A DNA stretch of 64,000 nucleotides. Origin: JALYRV01 sp036675475. Lineage in GTDB: Bacteria > Acidobacteriota > Vicinamibacteria > Vicinamibacterales > SCN-69-37. The stretch spans positions 1 through 64,000 of the forward strand of contig JAKFEY010000021.1 of assembly GCA_036675475.1 (NCBI GenBank), read 5' to 3'. Position numbers and translations under genes: made by a program. This document shows positions 47,263 through 56,047 of the stretch, in pieces (position 1 is the stretch's first letter; each line of letters opens with the position of its first letter). The notes under the pieces were generated by a model. It worked only from the letters and a program-made list of their open reading frames with translations. It made no database searches and had not been told where the DNA came from.

Positions 47263-48897
47263 ATGATCAGGCGCATCTGGTGGGTCGCGGCCGCATATGC
47301 CGCGCTGACGCTCACCCTGACCTGGCCGCTCGTGATTCGCGGGTGGGATCATCAGCTGGGCGGCGGGGCCGACCCCTGGCTCTTCATCTGGACGATCGGC
47401 TGGAACGTGCACGCGTTCACGCACGCGCCCTGGGCGATCTTCGACGCCAACATCTTCTATCCGCACCCCAACACGCTTGCCTACAGCGAGCATCTGATTG
47501 GCCCGGCGCTGATTGCGGCGCCGGCCGTCTGGATCACCGGCAACGCCGTGCTCGGCACGAATGTCGCGGCGGGCGTGTCCGTGTTTCTCTGCGCGCTGGG
47601 TGGGTACTTCCTGGGACGGCGGCTGGGGTTCTCACGCCCGGCCGCGTTCCTGTGCGGGCTCATCTTCGCGTTCACGCCGCCGCGATTCGGGCGCATCTAT
47701 CAACTGCACCAGACCGCAATTTACTTCGTGCCGTTCGCGCTGGGTTTTCTCTACACCTATCTGCGCGACGGCCGCGCGCGCGACCTGCGTTGGGCGGCGG
47801 CCATGCTGTCGCTGCAGGCCCTCACGTCGGGTCATGGCACGGCGCTGCTGCTGCTCGGCGCCGTCATCACGATCGCGCACCATCTGCTGACAGGCGGCCG
47901 TGTGGAATGGCGCACGCGCGTGCGCGACACGGGCCTCACGGGACTGCTGCTGCTCCTGCCCACCGTGCTGCTCTTCATCCCTTACTGGCGGGCGCGGCAG
48001 CAGGCCGGTCTCGTGCGCGCGCTCGACGATGTCGGGGTGACAGGCTCGAGCTGGCTGGCCACGACCTCGCGCGTCGATGCGTGGCTCGTGTCGCAGCTTC
48101 CGGCGTGGCCGTGGCTGCAGGCCGAACCGGACGTCGCGCTGTTCCCTGGCATCAGCGTGCTGCTGCTGGCCGCCGCCGGCGTTGCCGCCGCGCGCCGGTC
48201 GCGCATCGTGTGGCTGTTCCTGCCCGTGCTGCTCGTCACGATCTGGCTGACGATTGGGCCGCCGTTCGGTCTCTGGCAGTTCGTCTACCAGGTGCCCGGC
48301 CTCAGCTTCATCCGCGTGCCCTCGCGCTTCATGCTGCTCGGCATGCTGGCGCTGGCGGCGCTGGCGGCGCTCGGCTTCGAACGTCTCGCCGCCCGGCTGC
48401 CGCGCAGAGAGTTGATGGCGGTGACGATGACCGTGACGGCGCTGCTCGTGATCGAGTTCGCGTCGCTGCCGCTCGACCTCCGCCTGCACCACATCAAGCC
48501 GTACGCCATCGACCGCTGGCTTGACACGCTTCCGAAACCCTTCTCTCTCGTCGAACTCCCCGTGCCGCAGTCGTCGCTGAAACCGCTGGTCGTGCGGCGT
48601 CACGCCGAGTACATGCTGCACTCGATGGCGCACTACCAGCCGATCGTGCAGGGCTACAGCGGCATTGAGCCGCCAGGCTTCGAGGCGCTGGAACGCACGC
48701 TCATGCGCTTCCCCAATACGAACAGCCTCGACGCGCTTGCCGCCATGAACGTGACGTACGCGGTCGTGCACATGGACTATTTCCCGCCGGAACTGATTGA
48801 ATACGCGGAGGCAGGCCTCGATCGGTTCGAGGCGGATGGCCGGCTTCGGCTGGTGCACACGGAAGGCGCGGGGCGGGTGTATGCGATTGTTCGTTAG
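47263..48897 (+). CDS. Multi-pass membrane protein, glycosyltransferase (GT-C)-like
   Basis: A 544-residue protein with about 11 membrane helices and a C-terminal extracytoplasmic domain of some 150 residues. Early loops contain RGWDHQLGGGADPWLFIWTI, an acidic pair-rich loop like the catalytic first loop of GT-C glycosyltransferases (PMT/YfhO type), and NIFYPHPNTLAYSEH. Near 340, PGLSFIRVPSRFMLLGMLAL is a conserved segment of these proteins. The C-terminal part (KPFSLVELPVPQ, VVHMDYFPPELIEYAEAG) matches the usual soluble tail. A lipid-linked sugar donor is likely but unproven. The stop overlaps the next gene by 17 bases. Confidence 0.78.
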   Translation: MIRRIWWVAAAYAALTLTLTWPLVIRGWDHQLGGGADPWLFIWTIGWNVHAFTHAPWAIFDANIFYPHPNTLAYSEHLIGPALIAAPAVWITGNAVLGTNVAAGVSVFLCALGGYFLGRRLGFSRPAAFLCGLIFAFTPPRFGRIYQLHQTAIYFVPFALGFLYTYLRDGRARDLRWAAAMLSLQALTSGHGTALLLLGAVITIAHHLLTGGRVEWRTRVRDTGLTGLLLLLPTVLLFIPYWRARQQAGLVRALDDVGVTGSSWLATTSRVDAWLVSQLPAWPWLQAEPDVALFPGISVLLLAAAGVAAARRSRIVWLFLPVLLVTIWLTIGPPFGLWQFVYQVPGLSFIRVPSRFMLLGMLALAALAALGFERLAARLPRRELMAVTMTVTALLVIEFASLPLDLRLHHIKPYAIDRWLDTLPKPFSLVELPVPQSSLKPLVVRRHAEYMLHSMAHYQPIVQGYSGIEPPGFEALERTLMRFPNTNSLDALAAMNVTYAVVHMDYFPPELIEYAEAGLDRFEADGRLRLVHTEGAGRVYAIVR

Positions 48898-49603
48898 CGC
48901 GGTGCTGCTCGGGGCGGCGATGCTGCAGGGCGTGCCGGCGATCAGCGAACCGGTATGGGCCAAGGCCGACACCTTCTGGTTTCGCAAGAGCGTGCCCGGC
49001 GGCAACGTGTGGCTGAACGTCGACGCGAAGCACGGCGCGAAGTCGCCGCTGTTCGATCACCAGCGCCTCGCCATCGAGCTCAACCTCCGCACCGGCTACG
49101 AGTTCACGCCGCTTACGCTGCCGTTCGCCGACCCGGCCGCACGCTTCACGGTGAAGTACGACGGCTCGAACGCCTACATCCAGGAAGGCGCAATGGCGGT
49201 GGAGTTCGTGCTCGACGGCTATCCGTGGCGGTGCGATCTGCAGATCAAGTGGGACTGGAACAAGGTGCCGCCGACCGATTACGAATGCAAGCCCGCAGGT
49301 TCACGGGGTTCGACACGTTCGACGGGTTCGACCAGTTCGGGTTCTCTGTCGCCTGATGGGAAATGGGAAGCGTTTGTGCAGAGCTCCAACGTCGCCGTGC
49401 GGCCCGCCGGGGGCGGCACCGTGAAGATGCTCACCACCGACGGGAAGCCGGGCGAGGCGTACGATGCGGGCTCGCTGCGCTGGTCCGCCGATTCGCGGAC
49501 GCTCTCCGCGTACCGGCTCAACGCGGCGATCTGGGAGGCGGACGGCGTGAGCGGCAACGTCGAGAAATTCATCGCGGCCGTCACGCTCACGCCAACCCGC
49601 TAG
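48881..49603 (+). CDS. Secreted protein resembling the front of S9 (DPP IV-like) peptidases; truncated
   Basis: A 240-residue protein with a signal peptide (MRLFVSAVLLGAAMLQGVPA). DTFWFRKSVPGGNVWLNVDA and SLSPDGKWEAFVQSSNVAVR, then LTTDGKPGEAYDAGSLRWSADS, match the N-terminal propeller of large acidobacterial prolyl oligopeptidase-type enzymes, which run to 700-900 residues with a catalytic hydrolase domain. Here the frame stops after the first blade, and the peptidase domain is absent. A 9-base tandem array encodes GSRGSTRSTGSTSSGS in the middle. It is either a remnant or a short derivative. It overlaps the upstream membrane gene by 17 bases. Confidence 0.65.
   Translation: MRLFVSAVLLGAAMLQGVPAISEPVWAKADTFWFRKSVPGGNVWLNVDAKHGAKSPLFDHQRLAIELNLRTGYEFTPLTLPFADPAARFTVKYDGSNAYIQEGAMAVEFVLDGYPWRCDLQIKWDWNKVPPTDYECKPAGSRGSTRSTGSTSSGSLSPDGKWEAFVQSSNVAVRPAGGGTVKMLTTDGKPGEAYDAGSLRWSADSRTLSAYRLNAAIWEADGVSGNVEKFIAAVTLTPTR
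49298..49342 (+). repeat. Nine-base tandem array in the S9-like gene
   Basis: Five units with consensus GGTTCGACS run in phase with the codons and give Gly/Arg/Ser/Thr tripeptides between the front domain and the SPDGKW blade. The copies differ at one or two positions each, so the array has aged. Confidence 0.75.
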
Positions 49604-52600
49604 CTACTGCCCGCCGCCGGCAGGCGGCGGCAGCTTGTCGCTGATCGGGGTCACGCGGCCCGCGTGGGCCTTGTTGAACGCCTCGACATCCTGCATCAGC
49701 TTGTTGAAGTCCGTGCCCGCGGTCTCGAGCTGCTGCGAGAGATCGCGAAACACGTTCTGCGACGCCGCCGTCGGCCGGTACCCGACACCGCCGGCCACGT
49801 CGCTTGCCTGTCCGCCCACTTCGCCGAGCAGCCAGACGAGATTCAGGTACAGCTTGTACTTCTCGACGTACCACTTGTCGTCGCTGTGCATCTCGGTGCG
49901 CGACAGGTAGTGCAGCTCGGTGTCGTACATCCGCTTGTAGATGGCGGCCAGCTGCTGATCGAGCTGCTTGTTGGACGCATGCTGCTTGCGCAGATCCTCC
50001 ACCTGCATGCGCATGATCTCGATGCGGTTGATCTTGTCCACCGCTTCGTTCAGCGCGCTCACGATCTGCCGCTGCAGGTCGGTGCTCGCCAGCAGATCCT
50101 CGTCGGTCGACGGCAGCGTCACGTCGCGCAGCACCTCGAACGGCTGCGCGTGCTGCGTGCCCTTGTACGTCATGCGCACGGTATAGCTGCCCGGCGCCAC
50201 GCGGGGCTGCCAGCGCTGCGACCCGATGCCCCAGTGCGTGACCGGCCGCTCGCGCGCCGTCCATCGGCCCGCATCCCAGATGTACGGGTTGTCAGGCGGC
50301 ACCGACCGCAGCACCGGCTGATTGGCCGAGGGGAACGTCATCGCCCACGACACGCGATTGAGCCCCTTCTTCGCGCCGTTGATCGTCTGCGTGTTGACCA
50401 GGCCGCCCTTGGCGTCGAGCACTTCGAGCGTGATCGGCGTCGTCTGATCGGCGCCAAGCGCGAAGACGAAATCCGCGTTGCCGCCCGCCGCCACGCGCGT
50501 GGCCGGCACGGGCTTGAGCAGCTGCAGATCGCCCTGGGCCGTGAGCGTGTCTTCGTTCTCGAGCGCCCACACGTCGCGCAGAATCCAGAGCCCGCGTCCG
50601 TAGGTGGCAATCGCCACTTCAGGCGCGTTCTTCGGCACTTCAATCCAGTTGACGGGCGCGGCCGGCAGCTTGTCCTTGAACTGCTTCCACGTCTTCCCGT
50701 CGTTCAGCGAATAGAAGAAGCCGTGCCCCGTGCCGGCAAACACCATGCCCTTGCGATGCGGGTTCTCCGCGATCGACAGCGTGTAGTCGAGCGGATGCCC
50801 CTTCGGCAGGTTGCCCGTGATGTTCGTCCACGTCTTCCCGAAGTCCGTCGTCTTATAGAGGTACGGGTCGCGGACGTCCATCAGGTGATAGTCCACGGCC
50901 ATGTACGCGGTGCCGGGCTCGAAGTGCGAGGCATCGATGCGCCGCACCAGTCCGAGCGGAGGCATGCCGACGTTCTTCGACAGATCCGTGAAGGTCTTGC
51001 CCTCGTCGCGCGAGATCCACACCTTGCCGTCGTTGGTGCCGACCCAGACGACGCCCTTTTCGGTGCGCGACGGCGCAATCGCGGAAATCGTCGCGCCGTA
51101 GAACTGGCCGAGGTTGTCGCCGACGACGCCGCCTGAGAACAGCACCAGGTTGGGATCGCCGGTCGAGAGATCGGGATGGAGTTCTTCCCAGGTCTGACCG
51201 CGGTCGCGCGTGCGGAACAAGGCCTGGCAGCCGAAGTACACCGAGTTGTCGAACCAGTCGATCGCCAGCGGCGGCGACCACTGGCAGCGATACTTCAAGC
51301 CGACCGGATCGCTGTCGAGCGTGTGCATCCACGGGCTGACCGAGCGGCGCAGCCCGCTGTTCTCGTCGAACGTGGCCACATGCGCCGCGTAACAGGTGCC
51401 CCAGACGAACTTCGAGTTGTTCGGTTCGGGATAGGTGTATCCCGATTCGCACGACGGCATCGTCTCCTGCTCCGGGCCGGCAGGCGCGCCACCGCCGCGT
51501 CCGCCGCCTCGGCCGCCGCCGCGTCCAGCCGGCGCTGCCGGCGCCGGGGGCGGCGCATAGGACGGCACGTTGGAGGGCACGATCGGACGGTTGCTGGCAA
51601 TGCGCATGCTGCCGTCATCCTGACGGTCGCTGTACACCCAGTACGGGCTGCGCTGATCGACGGTCACACGATACATCTGGCCGATCGGCAGCGACACACT
51701 CGTGTTGCCGGTGGGATTGCGCGGTGATCCATAGATGCCCATGCCGCCGTCGCCGGTGACGATGTAGTGGCCGGCCATCGTGGGCGTGGTGTCCCACCAG
51801 ATGTCGTGACAGTCGCCGCAGCCGCCGCCGCCGCTCTCCCAGATCTTGCCGCCGTCGCGCGAGCGCCACAGCGTGCTGTTGGCAACGAGCAAGTGATCCG
51901 GATCGTCGGGCGACACGCGCACGCGGATGTAGTAGCCGGCGCGGCCGATCAGGCGGCGATCCCAGCTCACGTTCTTCCACGACTTGCCGCCGTCATCCGA
52001 GCGCCACATGGAGCCCTGCGCCTCGGACTTGAGGCGCGTCTTCGATCCCCACGGCACGACGCCGTCGCTGCCGGTCTGGATCAGCGCATACATGCGGTTC
52101 GGGTCGGAGGGGGCAATGGCGACGTCCGTCTTGCCGTACGGCGATTTCGGCAGGCCCGGATCGGTAATCTTCGCGAACGTCCTGCCCGCATCGCGCGAGA
52201 TGTAGATGCCGCTGCCCATGCCGCCGCTCTCGAGCACGTGCGTCTGCAGGAACATCTCCCACGTGCTCGCGATCACGACATTGGGATCCTTGTGCGCGAT
52301 CTGCAGGCCCGAGCAGCCGGTCTTCTCGTCGACGAACAGCACGTGCTGCCACGTCTTGCCGCCGTCCTCGCTGCGGAACACGCCCCGCTCACGCTGCGGT
52401 CCGGTGGCGCGCCCCAGCGCGCAGGCCATCACGATGTTCTCGTTGGTGGGGTGAATGACGATGGTGCCGATGCGGCCGGTGGCCTCGAGGCCCATGCGCG
52501 TCCAGGTCTCGCCGGCATCGGTCGATTTGTAGATGCCGTCGCCCATCATGTCCATGTCGCGGACGGCCCAGCCTTCGCCGGTGCCGGCCCACACGATGTT

Positions 52601-52930
52601 GGGATTGCTTTCCGCGACGGCGAGGGCGCCGATCGCCTGCGAGGACTGGCCGTCGAAGGTCGGCTTCCAGGTGGCGCCGCCGTCGGTGGTTTTCCACACG
52701 CCGCCCGAGGCGGCGCCGGCGAAGTAGACGCCGGGCTTGCCGGCGACGGCGGCGGCCGCGGCGATGCGGCCGGCGTTGGTCGGGCCGACATATTCGAAGC
52801 GCGGCGCGCCGACCGGCTGTGGCGGCTGCGGCCCGCCGCCGCCGCGCTGCGCGAGCGCGGGAGAGGCCGTCAGGGCCAGAAGGACGAGGGCAGAGCCCAG
52901 CGGATGTAAGCGGTTGCAGACTGATCGCAT
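49604..52930 (-). CDS. Secreted sortilin/BNR-type beta-propeller glycosidase-like protein
   Basis: A 1108-residue exported protein (signal about 1-28). Repeated BNR/Asp-box blades are GVWKTTDGGATWKP, GIYKSTDAGETWTR, GVFRSEDGGKTWQH, GIYISRDAGRTFAK, SMWRSDDGGKSWKN, KVWISRDEGKTFTD and FFYSLNDGKTWKQF, giving a large propeller of the VPS10/WD40 glycosyl-hydrolase-like group. A Gly/Arg insert (APAGRGGGRGGGRGGG) near 495 separates two halves. The C-terminal 250 residues include ITLEVLDAKGGLV and PGSYTVRMTYKG (FlgD-like sandwich) and a helical end. No catalytic residues can be assigned. It is common in acidobacteria; its role is unknown. The frame is open further upstream, but the signal peptide sets the start. 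Confidence 0.88.
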   Translation of the reverse strand: MRSVCNRLHPLGSALVLLALTASPALAQRGGGGPQPPQPVGAPRFEYVGPTNAGRIAAAAAVAGKPGVYFAGAASGGVWKTTDGGATWKPTFDGQSSQAIGALAVAESNPNIVWAGTGEGWAVRDMDMMGDGIYKSTDAGETWTRMGLEATGRIGTIVIHPTNENIVMACALGRATGPQRERGVFRSEDGGKTWQHVLFVDEKTGCSGLQIAHKDPNVVIASTWEMFLQTHVLESGGMGSGIYISRDAGRTFAKITDPGLPKSPYGKTDVAIAPSDPNRMYALIQTGSDGVVPWGSKTRLKSEAQGSMWRSDDGGKSWKNVSWDRRLIGRAGYYIRVRVSPDDPDHLLVANSTLWRSRDGGKIWESGGGGCGDCHDIWWDTTPTMAGHYIVTGDGGMGIYGSPRNPTGNTSVSLPIGQMYRVTVDQRSPYWVYSDRQDDGSMRIASNRPIVPSNVPSYAPPPAPAAPAGRGGGRGGGRGGGAPAGPEQETMPSCESGYTYPEPNNSKFVWGTCYAAHVATFDENSGLRRSVSPWMHTLDSDPVGLKYRCQWSPPLAIDWFDNSVYFGCQALFRTRDRGQTWEELHPDLSTGDPNLVLFSGGVVGDNLGQFYGATISAIAPSRTEKGVVWVGTNDGKVWISRDEGKTFTDLSKNVGMPPLGLVRRIDASHFEPGTAYMAVDYHLMDVRDPYLYKTTDFGKTWTNITGNLPKGHPLDYTLSIAENPHRKGMVFAGTGHGFFYSLNDGKTWKQFKDKLPAAPVNWIEVPKNAPEVAIATYGRGLWILRDVWALENEDTLTAQGDLQLLKPVPATRVAAGGNADFVFALGADQTTPITLEVLDAKGGLVNTQTINGAKKGLNRVSWAMTFPSANQPVLRSVPPDNPYIWDAGRWTARERPVTHWGIGSQRWQPRVAPGSYTVRMTYKGTQHAQPFEVLRDVTLPSTDEDLLASTDLQRQIVSALNEAVDKINRIEIMRMQVEDLRKQHASNKQLDQQLAAIYKRMYDTELHYLSRTEMHSDDKWYVEKYKLYLNLVWLLGEVGGQASDVAGGVGYRPTAASQNVFRDLSQQLETAGTDFNKLMQDVEAFNKAHAGRVTPISDKLPPPAGGGQ

Positions 52931-52937
52931 GCGCGGA

Positions 52938-52947
52938 AGTCTATACT
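52938..52947. promoter_or_regulatory. Candidate shared bidirectional -10 element
   Basis: AGTCTATACT holds plus-strand TATACT, 8 bases before GTG 52956, and minus-strand TAGACT, 7 bases before ATG 52930. Both genes lack a ribosome-binding site, and the starts are 25 bases apart. Confidence 0.45.
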
Positions 52948-52955
52948 GCACCCCC

Positions 52956-54077
52956 GTGCGGCGCACTACCCTGCTGCGGGCGGCGGGTTTCGCGGCGCTT
53001 CTGGCGTCGGCGCCAGGGTCCGCCCGGGCCCAGACGGTCACCGCGCAAATCGATCGGTACGCCCGTGGCGAGCACGACGCGATCGTCCGGCAACTCGAGG
53101 CCATCGAGGACCTCGGCGGCTACGAGGCGCTGCTCGAGGCCCTTCGACAGGAGGTGCCGGCGTGGGTGGCGGCGGTCCCCGAGTCAGAGCGCCCGGCCCG
53201 ACGGCTGGCGGCCGCCACCTTCGCGCTCGAAGCGGCCCGCGCGGCGGATTCGGTCGACTGGAAATGGGTGCGCCGGCTGAAAGCGCAGGCCGAGGAGCGC
53301 GAGGGGGCCGATCGCATCTTCTGGAAAGCGCCGCCCCTGCTCATCGAGTGGGGCTGCGCGCTGCTCCGGCAGCACGGCTCACCGACGCCGCAGGAGCGCA
53401 CCTGGCATCTGGCCGCCATCGCCGTCGCGCACCGCGCGGGCGACTTCGAGTTTCTGATCGGCAGTCCGTGGGACGCGCGGATGAATCCGCCGGACGAAAT
53501 CAGCCATCTCGATCACGCGTCGCAACGATTTCCGGACGAACCACGGTTCGCGCTCGCGGCGGCCATTGCCGTCGAGTGGCGCACGTGGCCCGCGCCGCGC
53601 TACGGCGGCTGGCTGCGGCAACAGGCGGAAGCCATGAGCCGCCTGAAAGGCCTGACCAGAGACGAGGCCGTCGGCGCGGAAGCGATGCTGCGGCTCGGCG
53701 CGCTGCACGCGCGGCTCTTGCGCACCAACGATGCGCTGACGGCGCTCGCGGCCGTGGAAACGATGACGCGCGAGCGGTATCTGATTTATCTCGCGCGCTA
53801 CTTCAAAGGCGGTCTGCTCGAGCGCCGCGGCTACGGCAAGGATGCCGAAGCGGCCTACCGCGCGGCGCTCGACGTGATCCCGCAGGCCCAATCCGCGACA
53901 CTTGCCCTGGCGGCGCTGCTGGCCATGCAGGACCGCCGCGTGGAGGCGGCGGCCCTGATCGAGGCGCAGCTGGCCACCGAGCCGCAACCCATCGATCCGT
54001 GGCGGCAGTACAGCACCGCGGACGATCGATTCTGGCCGGCGCTGGCCGCCCGGCTGCGCGCGGAGATCGCGCGATGA
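52956..54077 (+). CDS. Secreted helical-repeat (TPR-like) protein, first gene of VWA operon
   Basis: A 373-residue protein with a signal peptide (LLRAAGFAALLASAPGSARAQ) and an all-helical body. The helix pairs LAAIAVAHRAGDFEFLIGS, HASQRFPDEPRFALAAAIAV, AMLRLGALHARLLRTNDALTA, YGKDAEAAYRAALDVIPQAQ and ATLALAALLAMQDRRVEAAAL have TPR-like spacing. The stop overlaps the next ATG (ATGA), so it is translated with the VWA-TPR gene. GTG is preferred because of the -10-like hexamer 8 bases upstream; ATG 52929 lies upstream of that hexamer. It probably forms a periplasmic scaffold with its two partners (inference). Confidence 0.78.
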   Translation: MRRTTLLRAAGFAALLASAPGSARAQTVTAQIDRYARGEHDAIVRQLEAIEDLGGYEALLEALRQEVPAWVAAVPESERPARRLAAATFALEAARAADSVDWKWVRRLKAQAEEREGADRIFWKAPPLLIEWGCALLRQHGSPTPQERTWHLAAIAVAHRAGDFEFLIGSPWDARMNPPDEISHLDHASQRFPDEPRFALAAAIAVEWRTWPAPRYGGWLRQQAEAMSRLKGLTRDEAVGAEAMLRLGALHARLLRTNDALTALAAVETMTRERYLIYLARYFKGGLLERRGYGKDAEAAYRAALDVIPQAQSATLALAALLAMQDRRVEAAALIEAQLATEPQPIDPWRQYSTADDRFWPALAARLRAEIAR

Positions 54078-56047
54078 CGCGCGCGGCGTGTGCGGCAACG
54101 GCGTTCGTGCTGGCCGCGTCAGCGCCCGTTGCGGGCCAGGACCAGCAGCGGCCGGCCTTCCGCGCCACGCTCGATGTCGTGACCGTTGATGTGTCGGTGC
54201 GGACCGGCGCGACGCCAGTCGGCGGCCTGACGGCCGGGGACTTCGTGCTGCTCGACAATGGCGTGCGGCAAACGATCGAGAGCGTCGAGATGGCACAGGT
54301 TCCGGTGGATGTCTCGGTGCTGATCGACGCGAACGAGGACGTCACGATCGGGCTCGAGACCATCCACGACGACATCCGGAAGATCGCCGCGGTGCTGCGG
54401 CCCGACGATCGGCTTCGCGTCATGTCGATCAACGAGAGCGTGCGCGACACGATTCGGGCGCGGACGGTGCCGGGGTTTCCCGCGCTGGCCGCCATCACCC
54501 CGCAGGGCCTGTCCTCGGCCAACGACGGTATCGCCGCTGCCCTGCTCCGATCCGCAGGCGGCGAACGGCGTCACGTCGTGATCGCGGTCACCAACGGCAT
54601 TGACGCCGTGAGCACGCTGAGCGCGGCGCAGGTCCTGGCGCTGGCGAAGCAGTCGCCGGCCATCCTGCACATCGTGCAGCTCGACATGACGCCGGTGGGG
54701 GAGCCTCCCGATGTCCGGTGGGTCACGGGCCGGTCACGGCTCGATGTCGCGCGCGCTGCGCTGACGGGCCTGAACCCGCCGACCCGCATTTTCCACCGGC
54801 CATACAACGATCCGCGCGAGGAAGAAATCCTGCGCGCGGCGGCCGAGGCGACGGGCGGAGCGCTGCACCGGCCCGGCCTTCTGCGCGGCGCATCCGTTTC
54901 GCTGATCCGCACGCTGCTCGAGGACTACCGGCGCAGCTACCTGCTTCGCTACACGCCGTCAGGCGTGGCGCGCGAGGGGTGGCATGCCCTTGCCGTCACG
55001 ATTCCGGCCCATCCCTCGTACACCGTGCACGCGCGCCGCGGATATGGCATTGACGCCGCAGGAGCGCGGGCCGCGCAGGCCAGCGAGATGCCGGAGCCCG
55101 ACATGTCGCGCGTGCCTGGCGCGCTCGACACGCTGGTCGACGCCTACAATCGCGGCAACTACGAGCGATTCGAACAGGTGCTGGCCCGCGGCACCGCCGC
55201 AGCCGTCATCGCCAGTCTTCGCACGAAGGGTAATCCGTGGCCGGCGAACCCAAGCCGGGAGGCCGCGTTCGTCATCGAAGTGAGCGACGCGGCCATCCGC
55301 TCGCGGCGTCCCGGCAGCCTCGAAGCCGCGCGCGACCTGCTGCGTCACCATCGCACCCTGGTGCGTCACCCGCTCGGCCCCGATGCCTTCGAGAAGTACT
55401 GGCTCTGGTCCCTGCTTGCGGCGCTGCAGGGCGGCGGCCAGCCGCAGCTGACGCGCGAGTTTGCCGATTATGCGCTGGCGCGCTTTCCGGACGAGCCCCG
55501 GTTCCTGCTTGCGCGGGCGCTTGCGGCCGATCAAGCGCGCGCATTCGCGCCGGCGCAGGGGCGTGATGGCGCCGGGCAGGACGCCCACGTGCGCGAGGTG
55601 ACATCGGGGTACGACGCCGCCGCCCGCTTCGAGGACACCGCTGCCGAAGCGCGCGTGCGCAAGGCGTATTTCCTGCACCGCATCGGGCGCCACGCCGAGG
55701 CGCTCGCCGAGCTCGACATGGTCACGGCGGCGCAGACAAGCGCTGACGCGGCGGTCGCGTACTTTCACCTGCTCTTCCGCGGCCGGGTGCTCGAGGCGCT
55801 CGATCGCCATGGCGAGGCGCGAGCCGCCTACGAACACGCGGGCGCGCGCCAGCCCGGGGCGCAGTCGCCGAAAGTTGCCGTGATGCGTCTGTTGCTGCGC
55901 GCGGGCGATCGCCCGGCAGCAGAGGCGCTTGCGGCGGGCATCGCAAGCGCGCCCGAGGGCGCCTTCGATCCATGGTGGGCATACTGGCTCGGCGATGCGC
56001 GGCACTACCCTGCCATCGTGGCGACACTGCGGGAGCGCACGCGATGA
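54074..56047 (+). CDS. VWFA-related acidobacterial protein with C-terminal TPR region
   Basis: A 657-residue exported protein (signal about 1-21). The VWA-related domain starts DVVTVDVSVRTGATPVGGL, then FVLLDNGVRQTIESVEMAQ; the expected MIDAS DxSxS is replaced by VLIDANEDV, and TDG by VTNGIDA, so metal binding is doubtful. RSYLLRYTPSGVAREGWHAL and YTVHARRGYG mark the end of the domain near 335. The C-terminal half has helical repeats (FADYALARFPDEPRFLLARAL, RVRKAYFLHRIGRHAEALAEL) like those of the upstream gene, for example PDEPRF. It is joined by ATGA overlaps to both neighbours. Confidence 0.85.
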   Translation: MTRAACAATAFVLAASAPVAGQDQQRPAFRATLDVVTVDVSVRTGATPVGGLTAGDFVLLDNGVRQTIESVEMAQVPVDVSVLIDANEDVTIGLETIHDDIRKIAAVLRPDDRLRVMSINESVRDTIRARTVPGFPALAAITPQGLSSANDGIAAALLRSAGGERRHVVIAVTNGIDAVSTLSAAQVLALAKQSPAILHIVQLDMTPVGEPPDVRWVTGRSRLDVARAALTGLNPPTRIFHRPYNDPREEEILRAAAEATGGALHRPGLLRGASVSLIRTLLEDYRRSYLLRYTPSGVAREGWHALAVTIPAHPSYTVHARRGYGIDAAGARAAQASEMPEPDMSRVPGALDTLVDAYNRGNYERFEQVLARGTAAAVIASLRTKGNPWPANPSREAAFVIEVSDAAIRSRRPGSLEAARDLLRHHRTLVRHPLGPDAFEKYWLWSLLAALQGGGQPQLTREFADYALARFPDEPRFLLARALAADQARAFAPAQGRDGAGQDAHVREVTSGYDAAARFEDTAAEARVRKAYFLHRIGRHAEALAELDMVTAAQTSADAAVAYFHLLFRGRVLEALDRHGEARAAYEHAGARQPGAQSPKVAVMRLLLRAGDRPAAEALAAGIASAPEGAFDPWWAYWLGDARHYPAIVATLRERTR

